DNA from: Prochlorothrix hollandica PCC 9006 = CALU 1027
GTDB taxonomy: Bacteria; Cyanobacteriota; Cyanobacteriia; Prochlorotrichales; Prochlorotrichaceae
Length of the DNA: 45,986 nucleotides
NCBI RefSeq assembly: GCF_000332315.1
Contig: NZ_KB235942.1
Coordinates: forward strand, 40,290 to 86,275
Direction of reading: 5' to 3'
The first letter of the stretch is position 1, and each line of letters opens with the position of its first letter. The notes under the pieces were generated by a model that saw only the letters and a list, made by a program, of their open reading frames with translations, searched no databases and was not told the origin of the DNA. Shown here piece after piece: positions 8,145-16,441 of the stretch. The position numbers were made by a program, and so were the translations under genes.

Positions 8145-8396
8145 ATGGTGACCCCGGAACAAGTGACGGCTATGATTCAAACCCAGCTTCCCGATGCCCA
8201 AGTGCAAGTGGAAGATTTGACGGGTGGGGGAGACCATTACCAAGTCACGGTGGTGTCATCCGCCTTTGCAGGACAACCCCTCGTTAAGCAACACCAAATG
8301 GTTTATGGGGCAGTGAAGGGAGCCATGGCCACGGAAGCCATCCACGCCTTGGCCCTGAAAACCTACACCCCAGAGGCGTGGCAAACCTCTAACTAG
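8145..8396 (+). CDS. bolA: BolA family protein
   Basis: The 83-residue protein has the BolA/IbaG fold. It begins with a helix ([16 protein letters not shown]), continues with strand segments containing [12 protein letters not shown], then the helix-turn-helix-like [12 protein letters not shown] ending [12 protein letters not shown]. BolA proteins bind monothiol glutaredoxins and share a [2Fe-2S] cluster through a conserved histidine; His in KQHQMVYGA is the usual invariant residue. A strong ribosome site AAGGAGATCCT precedes the ATG. The CGFS glutaredoxin gene follows after 182 bp containing a family B palindrome, so the pair is likely functionally linked and possibly co-transcribed. Confidence 0.93.
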   Translation: MVTPEQVTAMIQTQLPDAQVQVEDLTGGGDHYQVTVVSSAFAGQPLVKQHQMVYGAVKGAMATEAIHALALKTYTPEAWQTSN

Positions 8397-8405
8397 CCCA
8401 TCTGC

Positions 8406-8519
8406 TACAGCAATCCTAAATCAGTTGTAAGGATCTCGAAGGATCTCGATCGCTAGAAACCCTTGACGTGGTGTGCGCCCGGAAGGCACAGACTACACAA
8501 CCCATCTCGGACTGCTGTA
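8406..8519. repeat. Repeat family B, copy 3
   Basis: Degenerate copy (TACAGCAATCCTAAATCAG...GGACTGCTGTA) with a small internal duplication of GGATCTCGA. It lies between bolA and grxD and could act as an intercistronic hairpin. Confidence 0.75.
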
Positions 8520-8578
8520 CAACCCTCATTGCCCTCTAATTCCCAGATTTTGACCTGTTACTCGACCCCCTTAATCCT

Positions 8579-8902
8579 ATGAATCCTGAACTGAAAGCCC
8601 GCCTTGATAGCCTGATTCAGAACAATAAAATCATGGTGTTTATGAAGGGCAGCAAACTCATGCCCCAATGCGGTTTCTCTAACAATGTGGTCCAAATTAT
8701 CAGTACCCTCGGTGTTCCCTTCGAGACCTTTGATGTGCTGTCGGATTCTGAGATTCGCCAGGGCATTAAGGAATATTCTGACTGGCCCACAATTCCCCAG
8801 GTCTATGTCAATGGCCAATTTGTGGGCGGTTCCGATATTTTGATTCAGATGTATCAAAATGGTGAGTTGCAGCAGATGGTTGAAGTGGCCCTAGCGTCTT
8901 AG
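8579..8902 (+). CDS. grxD: Monothiol glutaredoxin (Grx4/GrxD type)
   Basis: The 107-residue protein has the CGFS active site (MPQCGFSNN near residue 31), the FMKG motif before it, the cis-proline segment TIPQVYVNG and the GGSDI motif that binds glutathione. CGFS glutaredoxins coordinate a bridging [2Fe-2S] cluster with glutathione and pass it to apoproteins or to BolA. The upstream bolA gene supports an iron-sulfur handling or iron-sensing role. Length matches the single-domain bacterial and cyanobacterial form. Confidence 0.95.
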   Translation: MNPELKARLDSLIQNNKIMVFMKGSKLMPQCGFSNNVVQIISTLGVPFETFDVLSDSEIRQGIKEYSDWPTIPQVYVNGQFVGGSDILIQMYQNGELQQMVEVALAS

Positions 8903-9110
8903 GTCTGGATGGGTTGATCCAGATGGCTAGTCGGGATCCCCATCAGGGGCGATCGCTGCTGGTTCTGCCTGAACCGAGAAAACCCCGCCTCTACCTCCCG
9001 GCATCGGGCGATCGTAGGGCTGGGTTTTCGGTAGGGTGAGGGATTTAGGGTGAACGCAGCCCCAGCGGGATGCACCCTTAAAAGCAAACCTTGACATTAC
9101 ACAGGTACGT
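8903..9110. other. Intergenic stretch with one hairpin
   Basis: A 7 bp stem TCTGGAT/ATCCAGA (8904-8923) lies directly after the grxD stop but lacks a T tract, so it is only a weak terminator candidate. Nothing else recognisable was found before the family B repeat. Confidence 0.4.
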
Positions 9111-9213
9111 GACAGCAGTCCTAAATGGGTTGTGTGGTGTGCGCCCTCCGGGCGCACACCACACCAAGGGTTTCAGCGATCGAGATGCCTACAACTGATT
9201 TAGGATGGCTGTA
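9111..9213. repeat. Repeat family B, copy 4
   Basis: ACAGCAGTCCTAAATGGG...GATTTAGGATGGCTGTA with the central GTGTGGTGTGCGCC/GGCGCACACCACAC stem. It lies just upstream of the TPR gene. The ATG at 9205 inside this repeat is in frame with that gene but was not chosen as start. Confidence 0.85.
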
Positions 9214-9282
9214 TATAAATCTTACATATCAGACCTTTTTCGCTCTTGGTCTTTCTCTGACTCCTTCTCACCCCTTATATCT

Positions 9283-10470
9283 ATGGCTCTCTCTTATTTT
9301 TACCTTAGGAACATCCAGGGTTTGCGTGTCATTCTAGGGGCGATCGCCGCCCTCAGTGTCATGCCTGCCGCCAGCGGAGCGATCCCCAGGGCCGAGATGG
9401 ATCCGCGATCGCCGTCCGAATCCCCCAGCTTGATAGCGGCCCAAACGCTAGTGGCCCAAACATTAGCAGCCCCGCAAATCCTGGCCCAACAGCCCGATGT
9501 TAACCAACTGTTGGAAGATGCCCGCCAGTCCATCGACGATCGCCAATATGGGCAAGCCCTGGCTCTGTATCAACAGGCCGCCCAGATGGAGACGGACAAT
9601 GCCTTGATTTATTCCGCCATTGCTTACGCCCAACTGCAATTGGGTAACTTACCCGCCGCCGCCAGTGCTTTTCAACAAGCCATCGCCCTCGATCGCAATA
9701 ATGCGGACTTTGCCTATGGCCTGGGGCGCACCCTAGGGGAAATGGGAGATTTGCCCGGTTCTGAAGCTGCATTGCGTCAATCCTTGACCCTCAACAGCAA
9801 AAATCAAGATGTGATGATTGCCTTGGGGAAAGTCTTGGAGCTGCGGGGGGACTTGAACGGTTCCTTGGCTATTTATGAACAGTTAATTACCCTCGATCGC
9901 CGCAATTGGCAATCCTATCTGGCCAAAGCGGATCTCTTGATGCGCCAAGGTCGCCATGGGGAAGCCATCGATCTCTTAGAACAGGCCAAGGTGATCGCCC
10001 CCTATGAGCCTGAGGTCTATGTCAAACTCAGCACCGCCGAATTTGGCTTGGGCAATCCCAGGGCTGGGTTTGCCGCCTTTGAAGAAGCGATGCGCCTGGA
10101 TCCCCATGACAGTGATTTGTACCTGAAACAAGGGGCTATTTACAGCGCCCTCGGCAGTTCTGAACTGGCCCTAGGGGCTTATCAGCAAGCCTTGAGACTC
10201 AATGGCAATCTGGCGGAAGCTCGCGAAGCCGTCATTAGGCTCTACCTAGACCAAGAGAGCTATTTGTTTGCCGTGGTCAACAGTCAGTTTTGGGTGGAAC
10301 GGGATCCCCAAAATCCCCTGCCCTACCAATATCTGGGCATGGCCCTCCAAGGGCGAGGGCGAACGGTGGAAGCCATGAATGCCTACCAGCAGGCGCGAAT
10401 GCTGTACCAACAGAATCGAGATCTGCCAGGGGTGCAGCGGGTGGAACAACTGATGCGCCAGCGGTCCTAG
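9283..10470 (+). CDS. Exported tetratricopeptide-repeat protein
   Basis: About 395 residues. A hydrophobic signal segment (RVILGAIAALSVMPAASGA) is followed by an alanine/glutamine-rich linker and then consecutive 34-residue TPR units covering roughly residues 75-390. Typical positions are clear in QYGQALALYQQAAQME, NLPAAASAFQQAIALD, DLNGSLAIYEQLITLD, RHGEAIDLLEQAKVIA and SSELALGAYQQALRLN. TPR arrays mediate protein-protein contacts, and the partner is unknown. I chose ATG 9283 because the signal peptide starts there and the upstream in-frame ATG (9205) lies inside a family B repeat. The GNAT gene follows after 22 bp on the same strand. Confidence 0.85.
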   Translation: MALSYFYLRNIQGLRVILGAIAALSVMPAASGAIPRAEMDPRSPSESPSLIAAQTLVAQTLAAPQILAQQPDVNQLLEDARQSIDDRQYGQALALYQQAAQMETDNALIYSAIAYAQLQLGNLPAAASAFQQAIALDRNNADFAYGLGRTLGEMGDLPGSEAALRQSLTLNSKNQDVMIALGKVLELRGDLNGSLAIYEQLITLDRRNWQSYLAKADLLMRQGRHGEAIDLLEQAKVIAPYEPEVYVKLSTAEFGLGNPRAGFAAFEEAMRLDPHDSDLYLKQGAIYSALGSSELALGAYQQALRLNGNLAEAREAVIRLYLDQESYLFAVVNSQFWVERDPQNPLPYQYLGMALQGRGRTVEAMNAYQQARMLYQQNRDLPGVQRVEQLMRQRS

Positions 10471-10492
10471 GGAGAGGGGAGGGTTGCTAGGG

Positions 10493-11056
10493 ATGGGTCT
10501 GGACCCTGGGGGCGATCGACTTCAGTTGCCCTGCTTGACGACCGATCGCCTGCGCCTGCGTCCTTGGCGACCTCTGGCCGATGCCGCCGCTGCCCTCCAG
10601 ATTTACGGTGATCCCCAGGTGGTGGCCCACCTTGGCCCTGGGTCCAAACCGGACACGATCGCGACTGTGCAACGGCGCTTGCAGCGTTACTACCAGGTGT
10701 ATCACCCCCCCGCGCCTTGGGGCTGTTGGGCCGTGGAGGAGCCAACCCAGGCTCAGGTCATTGGCCATATTCTCCTGATTCCCCTGGCCGATCGCCACCA
10801 CCAACCCAGCCACCGCCCGGAAATCGGCTGGCATTTTCGCCCCAGCCACTGGGGCCAAGGCTATGCCACAGAAGCCGCCGCCGCAGTCCTCCACCACGGT
10901 CTCCACCACTGGCAGATGCCAGCTATCTATGGGGTGATCGCCCCCCATCACGATCGCTCCCGCCGCCTTGCCCTGCGCCTGGGTATGGTGGATCTGGGCC
11001 TAACCCGCCACTATTACGGCGGTCGAGAATTATCTCTATTTAGATATTCTGTTTAA
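10493..11056 (+). CDS. GNAT family N-acetyltransferase (RimJ/RimL-like)
   Basis: Roughly 187 residues of the GNAT_3 type, which usually acetylate N-terminal or small-molecule amines with acetyl-CoA. It opens with LTTDRLRLRPWR, the usual first strand, has the central PEIGWHFRPSHWGQGYATEA segment carrying the pyrophosphate-binding loop (WGQGYATEA), and ends with the LALRLGMVDLG strand-helix. ATG 10493 is preceded by GGAGAGGGGAGGG at a 9 nt distance; the earlier TTG at 10484 would leave no spacing. It probably shares a transcript with the TPR gene. The stop codon lies inside a 14 bp tandem repeat. The substrate is not predictable. Confidence 0.88.
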   Translation: MGLDPGGDRLQLPCLTTDRLRLRPWRPLADAAAALQIYGDPQVVAHLGPGSKPDTIATVQRRLQRYYQVYHPPAPWGCWAVEEPTQAQVIGHILLIPLADRHHQPSHRPEIGWHFRPSHWGQGYATEAAAAVLHHGLHHWQMPAIYGVIAPHHDRSRRLALRLGMVDLGLTRHYYGGRELSLFRYSV

Positions 11057-11102
11057 GATGTTCTGTTTAAGATCTTCTGTTTAAACTCTTCCATTTAAAC
11101 AT
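11047..11102. repeat. Short tandem repeat, 4 units of 14 bp, over a stop codon
   Basis: Units TTCTGTTTAAGATG, TTCTGTTTAAGATC, TTCTGTTTAAACTC and TTCCATTTAAACAT. The first unit contains the TAA stop of the acetyltransferase gene. Confidence 0.8.
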
Positions 11103-11157
11103 TCCATAACAACTCAGTCCACCCTCCCCCTCAATCCCTCTCCCCTGCTGCGATCCT

Positions 11158-11415
11158 CCTGGGAGAGCCGACTTGTAGTCGGCTTCGGGTCGAGTACAAC
11201 TCGACTATCCCAGGAGATGGAGGGCGGATCTGTTGCTGCGATTTATATCCCCCTGGGAGAGCCGGCTTGTAGTCGGCTTCGGGTCGAGTACAACTCGACC
11301 ATCCCAGGCGATGGAGGGCGGATCTGTTGCTGCAATTTATATCCCCCTGGGAGAGACGACTTGTAGTCGGCTTCGGGTCGAGGGCAACTCGACAATCCCA
11401 GGGGATGGAGGGTCG
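11158..11415. repeat. Repeat family E: three tandem 94 bp units with double hairpins
   Basis: Units begin at 11158, 11252 and 11346. Each carries two adjacent hairpins, GCCGACTTGTAGTCGGC and TCGAGTACAACTCGA, enclosed by CCTGGGA/TCCCAGG. Small sequence differences between units (for example GCCGGC, GAGACGAC) mostly keep one stem paired. It lies between convergent genes, where it could end transcription from both sides. Confidence 0.85.
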
Positions 11416-11440
11416 GCAGGTGGGGCGATCGTCATCTGCC

Positions 11441-13189
11441 CTAAGGGTGAATCAGTGCCTGGGCCTGATCCCAAGTCAGGTTGCCCGTCATTAACTGGGT
11501 GAGACCCCCCCCACCCCCTGGCACATACTCAAACGTCTGCACCGTTGTATTAAACACATTGACCAACGGCTCCCCGTCCCCATCTAATAGCTCAAGCTGA
11601 ACCCAGTTGGTGCCCTCCTGGAACCCGGTCAGGTAAATCGGTTCCCAGGTGCTGAGGAGAAAAGACTCCCCATTCAGGGTGCAGCGAATCCGCCAATCCT
11701 CTAGGGTTGGATCGTCCTCCGCTAAAAAATGGAGGGGGGCATTGGTCAGGTAAAAGTCCAACAAAATCGGCTCTGCCCCATAGGTGCCCTGGGGCATATG
11801 GGCCGTCAGCAACGGGCGATCGCCCTGGGGTTCCCGTTGGGGAGTGGCCGCATAAACCTGAAACGTCACCTGAGCAAAGGCTCCTGCATTCTTGAAGCTT
11901 TCTAACCAGGGCCGCACCGCAAACACCCGCAGGGTATGGCTCCCTGGTTGCAAATCCTGCAACACCAAGGGATCCGTCAGGTCATACACCGCCCGCGCTG
12001 GCTGATCATCTAACACCACCGCGAGATGGGGACCCAGACCCAACTCAGGATCCTGGAACAGATCGTAGTCTTGAACCTCCAGTTCCACGGTCACTTGGGG
12101 TGAGGTGAGGCGAGCATTGGGGGTGGGGCTGAGGATTTGAACTTGGGGCAAAGGGCGATCGAAGGCCGGACTGAGGCGTTGGATCAGGTCCGGGGGGGGC
12201 ACTTCCTGGAGCCGGGGAACCGGGGTGATGGCCTCCCCTGGAATGGTGGTAAGGCTGGGAATCGGTTGGAGGGCTGGGGAGCCATGACCGAGGGGCGACA
12301 GTTGCCTCAGCCGGGTTAGGAGGTCGCTGAACGGGCTGAAGGAATTGCTCTGGGGCAGATCGATCGGGGACAGATCGGTTGGTAGGGATTCTGCATTAAC
12401 GATCGAGGAATCGATCGAGGAATCGATCGAGGAATCCAAGGGGTCGGGGTTCGGGACATCGACAGGGGTGGAGTCTGGGGAGTCGGCGATCGCGGCCTCT
12501 GCATCTCGGTTGATCTCCCCAAGGTCTTGTCGATCCAGGTTTTCGGACCCAGTTCCTAGCTCGTTACGTTCTGGCGCGTCACGTTCTGGCGCGTCACGTT
12601 CTGGCTCGTTCTCTGCCAGCCTCTCACCCTCTATGCTGTCACCGTCTAGTCCATCACTGGTTTCGGGTTCCAGGGTTTCAGGTTCCAGGGTTTCAGGTTC
12701 CAGGGTTTCGGGTTCCAGGGTTTCGGTTCCCGTTTCTCCTGTGGCTTCCCCTGGGCGATCGACTCCCGCCACCTCCGGGTTTTCAGGGGGGAGTGGTGCG
12801 GGGGCGGTTAAGGATTCTGCGGTAGGTTGGGATTTAACCCCAGTCCCAGATGCCCCCAAGCTGGTGTGCCATCCAGCCCAAAACTCCTGGAGGCGTTGGC
12901 CTAGGGCAATGGTGCCCAAGGGATAGTGAGATTCCCGAATGGGGGATTGTTCCGTGAGGGGGGGCGCGATCGCCCCCATGGCAGCAACGGTTAAGCCTGG
13001 GTTCTGGGACAACAGCAAACCCGGAACCGCCGAGGCCAACTCCCATAATCGGGAGTCATCCGGGTTGACCCTGTTCACCAGGGGCAGGCGATCGCCGCCG
13101 CCCCAACCACCCCAACCCAGCAGACCCACCAACAGCCAACTCCAGCTCCTCAGTCCCAGGTTTAGACCTAATGCCATCAGCCACTCCAT
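11441..13189 (-). CDS. Large acidic repeat-rich envelope protein, unknown function
   Basis: About 582 residues. An N-terminal hydrophobic segment (residues 8-30, LGLRSWSWLLVGLLGWGGWG) suggests a signal anchor. The middle (about 110-290) is low-complexity and strongly acidic with tandem peptides such as ETLEPETLEPE, ERDAPERDAPE and SIDSSIDSSIDS, each encoded by 12-15 bp DNA repeats. The C-terminal 230 residues look globular and beta-rich (VQILSPTPNARLTSPQVTVE, LQPGSHTLRVFAVRP), like Ig-like or Big-type surface modules. I do not recognise a named family. ATG 13189 follows AAGGAGAGG by 6 nt; a TTG two codons earlier was rejected. The gene is transcribed away from psaA. Confidence 0.75.
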   Translation of the reverse strand: MEWLMALGLNLGLRSWSWLLVGLLGWGGWGGGDRLPLVNRVNPDDSRLWELASAVPGLLLSQNPGLTVAAMGAIAPPLTEQSPIRESHYPLGTIALGQRLQEFWAGWHTSLGASGTGVKSQPTAESLTAPAPLPPENPEVAGVDRPGEATGETGTETLEPETLEPETLEPETLEPETSDGLDGDSIEGERLAENEPERDAPERDAPERNELGTGSENLDRQDLGEINRDAEAAIADSPDSTPVDVPNPDPLDSSIDSSIDSSIVNAESLPTDLSPIDLPQSNSFSPFSDLLTRLRQLSPLGHGSPALQPIPSLTTIPGEAITPVPRLQEVPPPDLIQRLSPAFDRPLPQVQILSPTPNARLTSPQVTVELEVQDYDLFQDPELGLGPHLAVVLDDQPARAVYDLTDPLVLQDLQPGSHTLRVFAVRPWLESFKNAGAFAQVTFQVYAATPQREPQGDRPLLTAHMPQGTYGAEPILLDFYLTNAPLHFLAEDDPTLEDWRIRCTLNGESFLLSTWEPIYLTGFQEGTNWVQLELLDGDGEPLVNVFNTTVQTFEYVPGGGGGLTQLMTGNLTWDQAQALIHP

Positions 13190-13221
13190 CGGCAACCTCT
13201 CCTTTTAATTCATCACGTTGG

Positions 13222-13324
13222 TACAGCAACCCTAAATCAGTTGTAGGCTTCTTGATGGCTGAAACCCTTGGTGTGGTGTGCCCCCTCCGGGGGCAAACCA
13301 CACGACCCATTTAGGACTGCTGTA
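13222..13324. repeat. Repeat family B, copy 5
   Basis: TACAGCAACCCTAAATCAG...GGACTGCTGTA with the central stem GTGTGCCCCCTCCGGGGGCA. It is followed at 13335-13375 by a degenerate family D fragment (GGGTATCAACTTAATCCAGG). Confidence 0.85.
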
Positions 13325-14159
13325 TAGGGCGGTAGTTCGGGTATCAACTTAATCCAGGATAGGGGGAGCGCTACGCCGGTGGTTCGACTGCTCAGACTAG
13401 CCCATGACTACCCTGCCCGTTCAAGGCGGGTGTCAGGTTCCCCGGCCCATCTCCCCGTTCCGCCCCATGATCCCCTGGGGAGAGATCCAGCAAGGCTAGC
13501 TAGCCGTTCCCCTGGCTGCTCAGATCGGTCTGCTGGCGGGGCAGCATTGTTGAACCGGTTCCCAGATTAAACCCCCAACTAGCTCTATGCATAAATGCTC
13601 CACCGATGATCATGTCTTCATTGAATTCATTAATTGGAAATATAAGTAAACATTTGTCCCAGGCTGTTTCTGCCCCCAGGGTCCCTTCCCAGCTCAGATC
13701 ACAGAACGCTGGAAGGGGGCTACTTTCCAGCCTTTAGCGCCAGCCCCTCCAGGAACCAAACCCAGACAGGGCAAACCTTGTGGAAGATTGAGTTTTGTAA
13801 ATAAAACTGTAAAAAACTAGAATTTCAGGCCGTCAGAATGCCACGGGTTGCCCTGAAGTGGCACAATTGCTGGAGTTTGAATTATTGTTAACTTCCGCCA
13901 AAGCGTTTTTAGCCAGACCTCTATAATGCTCAAAAAGAACTCCACCCAAGCTTAAACTCATTTCGATGCGCTACAAACTGTAGGGTCTCGTAGTGAAAAC
14001 GCTGAACTGAAAACGCCGTATAGACTGAAAAGTTAACATCTCAAACTTCGTTGCAGGGGTTTAGCTGGCTTCTGCGGCAAGGCCTTGAGGGGGTGTGTTC
14101 CCTAGGAATACACCTAGGTGGAGGAGGCCTCGTTTCCGTCTAAAGAGAGGAGAGTCTCG
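13325..14159 (+). promoter_or_regulatory. psaA upstream region and leader
   Basis: Over 800 bp lacks a credible gene. The best candidate -10 box is TATAAT at 13922-13927, about 230 nt before psaA; its spacing-correct -35 (CAAAGC) is poor, so an activator would be needed. An AT-rich stretch at 13795-13822 has two TTTACA motifs on the minus strand 12 nt apart, which resembles but does not match the HLR1/RpaB direct repeat. A hairpin CCTAGG-AATACA-CCTAGG (14101-14118) lies in the probable leader. The psaA ribosome site is AGAGAGGAGAG just before ATG 14160. A degenerate family D piece lies at 13335-13375. Confidence 0.4.
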
Positions 14160-16424
14160 ATGACAACTAGCTCACCAGAGCAGAAAGCGAAGGTGAAAGT
14201 TGTAGTAGATAAGGATCCGGTCGCTACTTCTTTTGAGAAGTGGGCACAGCCCGGGCACTTCGATCGCGTCCTAAAGCGTGGTCCCAAAACTACAACTTGG
14301 ATCTGGAACCTTCATTCCCGTGTTCATGACTTTGATAGCCACACCAGTGATCTAGAAGATGTTTCCCGGAAGATCTTCAGTGCTCACTTTGGCCACCTAG
14401 CCGTCATCTTTATTTGGTTAAGTGGCGCTTATTTCCATGGCGCTCGTTTTTCCAACTACACCGCTTGGCTATCGGATCCCATCTCGATCAAGCCCAGCGC
14501 CCAAGTAGTTTGGCCCATTTTCGGTCAAGAAATCCTCAACGGCGACGTTGGCGGTGGTTTCCATGGTATTCAAATCACCTCTGGACTATTCCACCTCTGG
14601 CGAGCCTGCGGGATTACCCATTCCTCTGAACTGTATGCCACTGCCATTGGCGCTCTCGTCATGGCCGGACTGATGCTGTTCGCGGGTTGGTTCCACTATC
14701 ACAAAGCTGCTCCCAAATTGGAGTGGTTCCAGAACGTGGAATCCATGCTGAACCACCACCTGTCCGTACTCCTCGGCTGCGGTTCCTTAGGTTGGGCTGG
14801 TCACCTCATCCACATTTCCTTGCCCGTCAATGCTCTGCTTGATGCAGGAGTCAGTCCGGCGGACATCCCCTTAGCCAAGGACTACGTGCTGGATGCGGGC
14901 TACATGGCCAAGTTTTTCCCCAGCTTTGCAGAGGGCTTAACCCCCTTCTTCACCCTGAACTGGGGCGTATATTCCGACTTCCTGACCTTTAAAGGCGGTC
15001 TGAATCCCCAAACCGGTAGCCTCTGGCTCACCGACATCGCTCACCATCACCTAGCTATTGCCGTCCTCTTTATCATTGCAGGCCACATGTACCGTACCAA
15101 TTGGGGTATCGGTCATGACATGAAGGCTCTGTTGGACGGTCATAAAGGTCCCGTCGGGGAAGTGGGTACCGGTCACGCAGGTCTCTACGAGATCCTCACC
15201 ACCTCCTGGCATGCTCAACTGGCCATCAACTTGGCGCTGTTGGGTTCCTTAAGCATCATCGTGGCTCACCACATGTATGCCATGCCTCCCTATCCTTACC
15301 TGGCCATCGACTACCCCACCCAGTTATCCCTCTTCACCCACCATGTGTGGATCGGTGGATTCCTGATTGTGGGTGCTGGTGCCCATGCCGCCATCTTCAT
15401 GATTCGGGATTATGATCCCGCCAAGAATGTGGACAACCTCCTCGATCGCGTCATTCGCCATCGGGATGCCATTATCTCCCACCTCAACTGGGTTTGTATT
15501 TGGCTTGGTTTCCATAGCTTTGGTCTCTATATCCACAACGATACGATGCGTGCCTTGGGTCGTCCCCAAGACATGTTCTCCGACTCAGCGATTCAGCTCC
15601 AACCCATTTTTGCCCAAGGCATTCAGTCTATTCAGGCTGCGGTTGCCGGTTCTGCCCAAGCCCCCTGGGTCGGCGCAGCAACCAGTCCCGTGTGGGGTGG
15701 CGACACCATCGCCGTTGGTGGCAAAGTGGCCATGTCCGCAATTCCCTTGGGAACTGCTGATTTCATGGTTCACCACATCCACGCCTTCACCATCCACGTC
15801 ACCGTGCTGATTCTGTTGAAGGGTGTTCTTTATGCTCGTAACTCCCGCCTCGTGCCCGACAAGGCTGAGCTGGGCTTTGCATTCCCCTGTGATGGACCCG
15901 GTCGTGGCGGCACCTGTCAGGTGTCTGCTTGGGACCATGTCTTCCTCGGACTGTTCTGGATGTACAACTCCCTATCCATTGTGATTTTCCACTTTAGCTG
16001 GAAGATGCAATCGGATGTGTGGGGAACGGTCTACCCCGATGGCAGTGTCCTCAATATCACCGTGGGCAACTTTGCTGAAAGTGCTCTGACCATTAACGGT
16101 TGGTTACGGGACTTCCTCTGGGCACAGGCCGCCAGTGTCATCAACTCCTACGGCAGCGCCCTGTCTGCTTACGGTTTGATGTTCCTTGCCGCTCACTTCG
16201 TCTGGGCCTTCAGTCTGATGTTCCTGTTCAGTGGCCGTGGCTACTGGCAAGAGCTGATTGAGTCCATTGTTTGGGCGCACAACAAGCTCAAGGTCGCTCC
16301 TGCGATCCAGCCTCGCGCACTGAGCATTACCCAAGGCCGTGCAGTGGGTGTAGCTCACTACCTCCTCGGAGGCATTGCTACGACCTGGGCATTCTTCCTC
16401 GCGCGCATCATTTCTGTTGGATAA
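14160..16424 (+). CDS. psaA: Photosystem I core protein PsaA
   Basis: One half of the photosystem I reaction-centre heterodimer, binding P700, the A0/A1 cofactors and many antenna chlorophylls in the thylakoid membrane. The 754-residue protein has the expected eleven transmembrane helices rich in histidine ligands (for example [20 protein letters not shown]). The FX iron-sulfur segment [12 protein letters not shown] has cysteines at about 577 and 586. The C-terminal [20 protein letters not shown] segment holds the P700/phylloquinone region. The start MTTSSPEQK is preceded by AGAGAGGAGAG; a GTG 14 codons upstream is open but lacks a ribosome site. psaB follows after 17 bp. Confidence 0.99.
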   Translation: MTTSSPEQKAKVKVVVDKDPVATSFEKWAQPGHFDRVLKRGPKTTTWIWNLHSRVHDFDSHTSDLEDVSRKIFSAHFGHLAVIFIWLSGAYFHGARFSNYTAWLSDPISIKPSAQVVWPIFGQEILNGDVGGGFHGIQITSGLFHLWRACGITHSSELYATAIGALVMAGLMLFAGWFHYHKAAPKLEWFQNVESMLNHHLSVLLGCGSLGWAGHLIHISLPVNALLDAGVSPADIPLAKDYVLDAGYMAKFFPSFAEGLTPFFTLNWGVYSDFLTFKGGLNPQTGSLWLTDIAHHHLAIAVLFIIAGHMYRTNWGIGHDMKALLDGHKGPVGEVGTGHAGLYEILTTSWHAQLAINLALLGSLSIIVAHHMYAMPPYPYLAIDYPTQLSLFTHHVWIGGFLIVGAGAHAAIFMIRDYDPAKNVDNLLDRVIRHRDAIISHLNWVCIWLGFHSFGLYIHNDTMRALGRPQDMFSDSAIQLQPIFAQGIQSIQAAVAGSAQAPWVGAATSPVWGGDTIAVGGKVAMSAIPLGTADFMVHHIHAFTIHVTVLILLKGVLYARNSRLVPDKAELGFAFPCDGPGRGGTCQVSAWDHVFLGLFWMYNSLSIVIFHFSWKMQSDVWGTVYPDGSVLNITVGNFAESALTINGWLRDFLWAQAASVINSYGSALSAYGLMFLAAHFVWAFSLMFLFSGRGYWQELIESIVWAHNKLKVAPAIQPRALSITQGRAVGVAHYLLGGIATTWAFFLARIISVG

Positions 16425-16441
16425 GGGCGAAAGTAGGACTT

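Noticed and set aside
9205-9282. Upstream ATG of the TPR gene
   Set aside because: It lies inside a family B palindrome and would place 26 polar residues before the signal peptide.
13795-13822. HLR1 site for RpaB upstream of psaA
   Set aside because: The two TTTACA motifs are 12 nt apart rather than the 10 nt of the HLR1 direct repeat and lie on the minus strand; evidence too weak to call.
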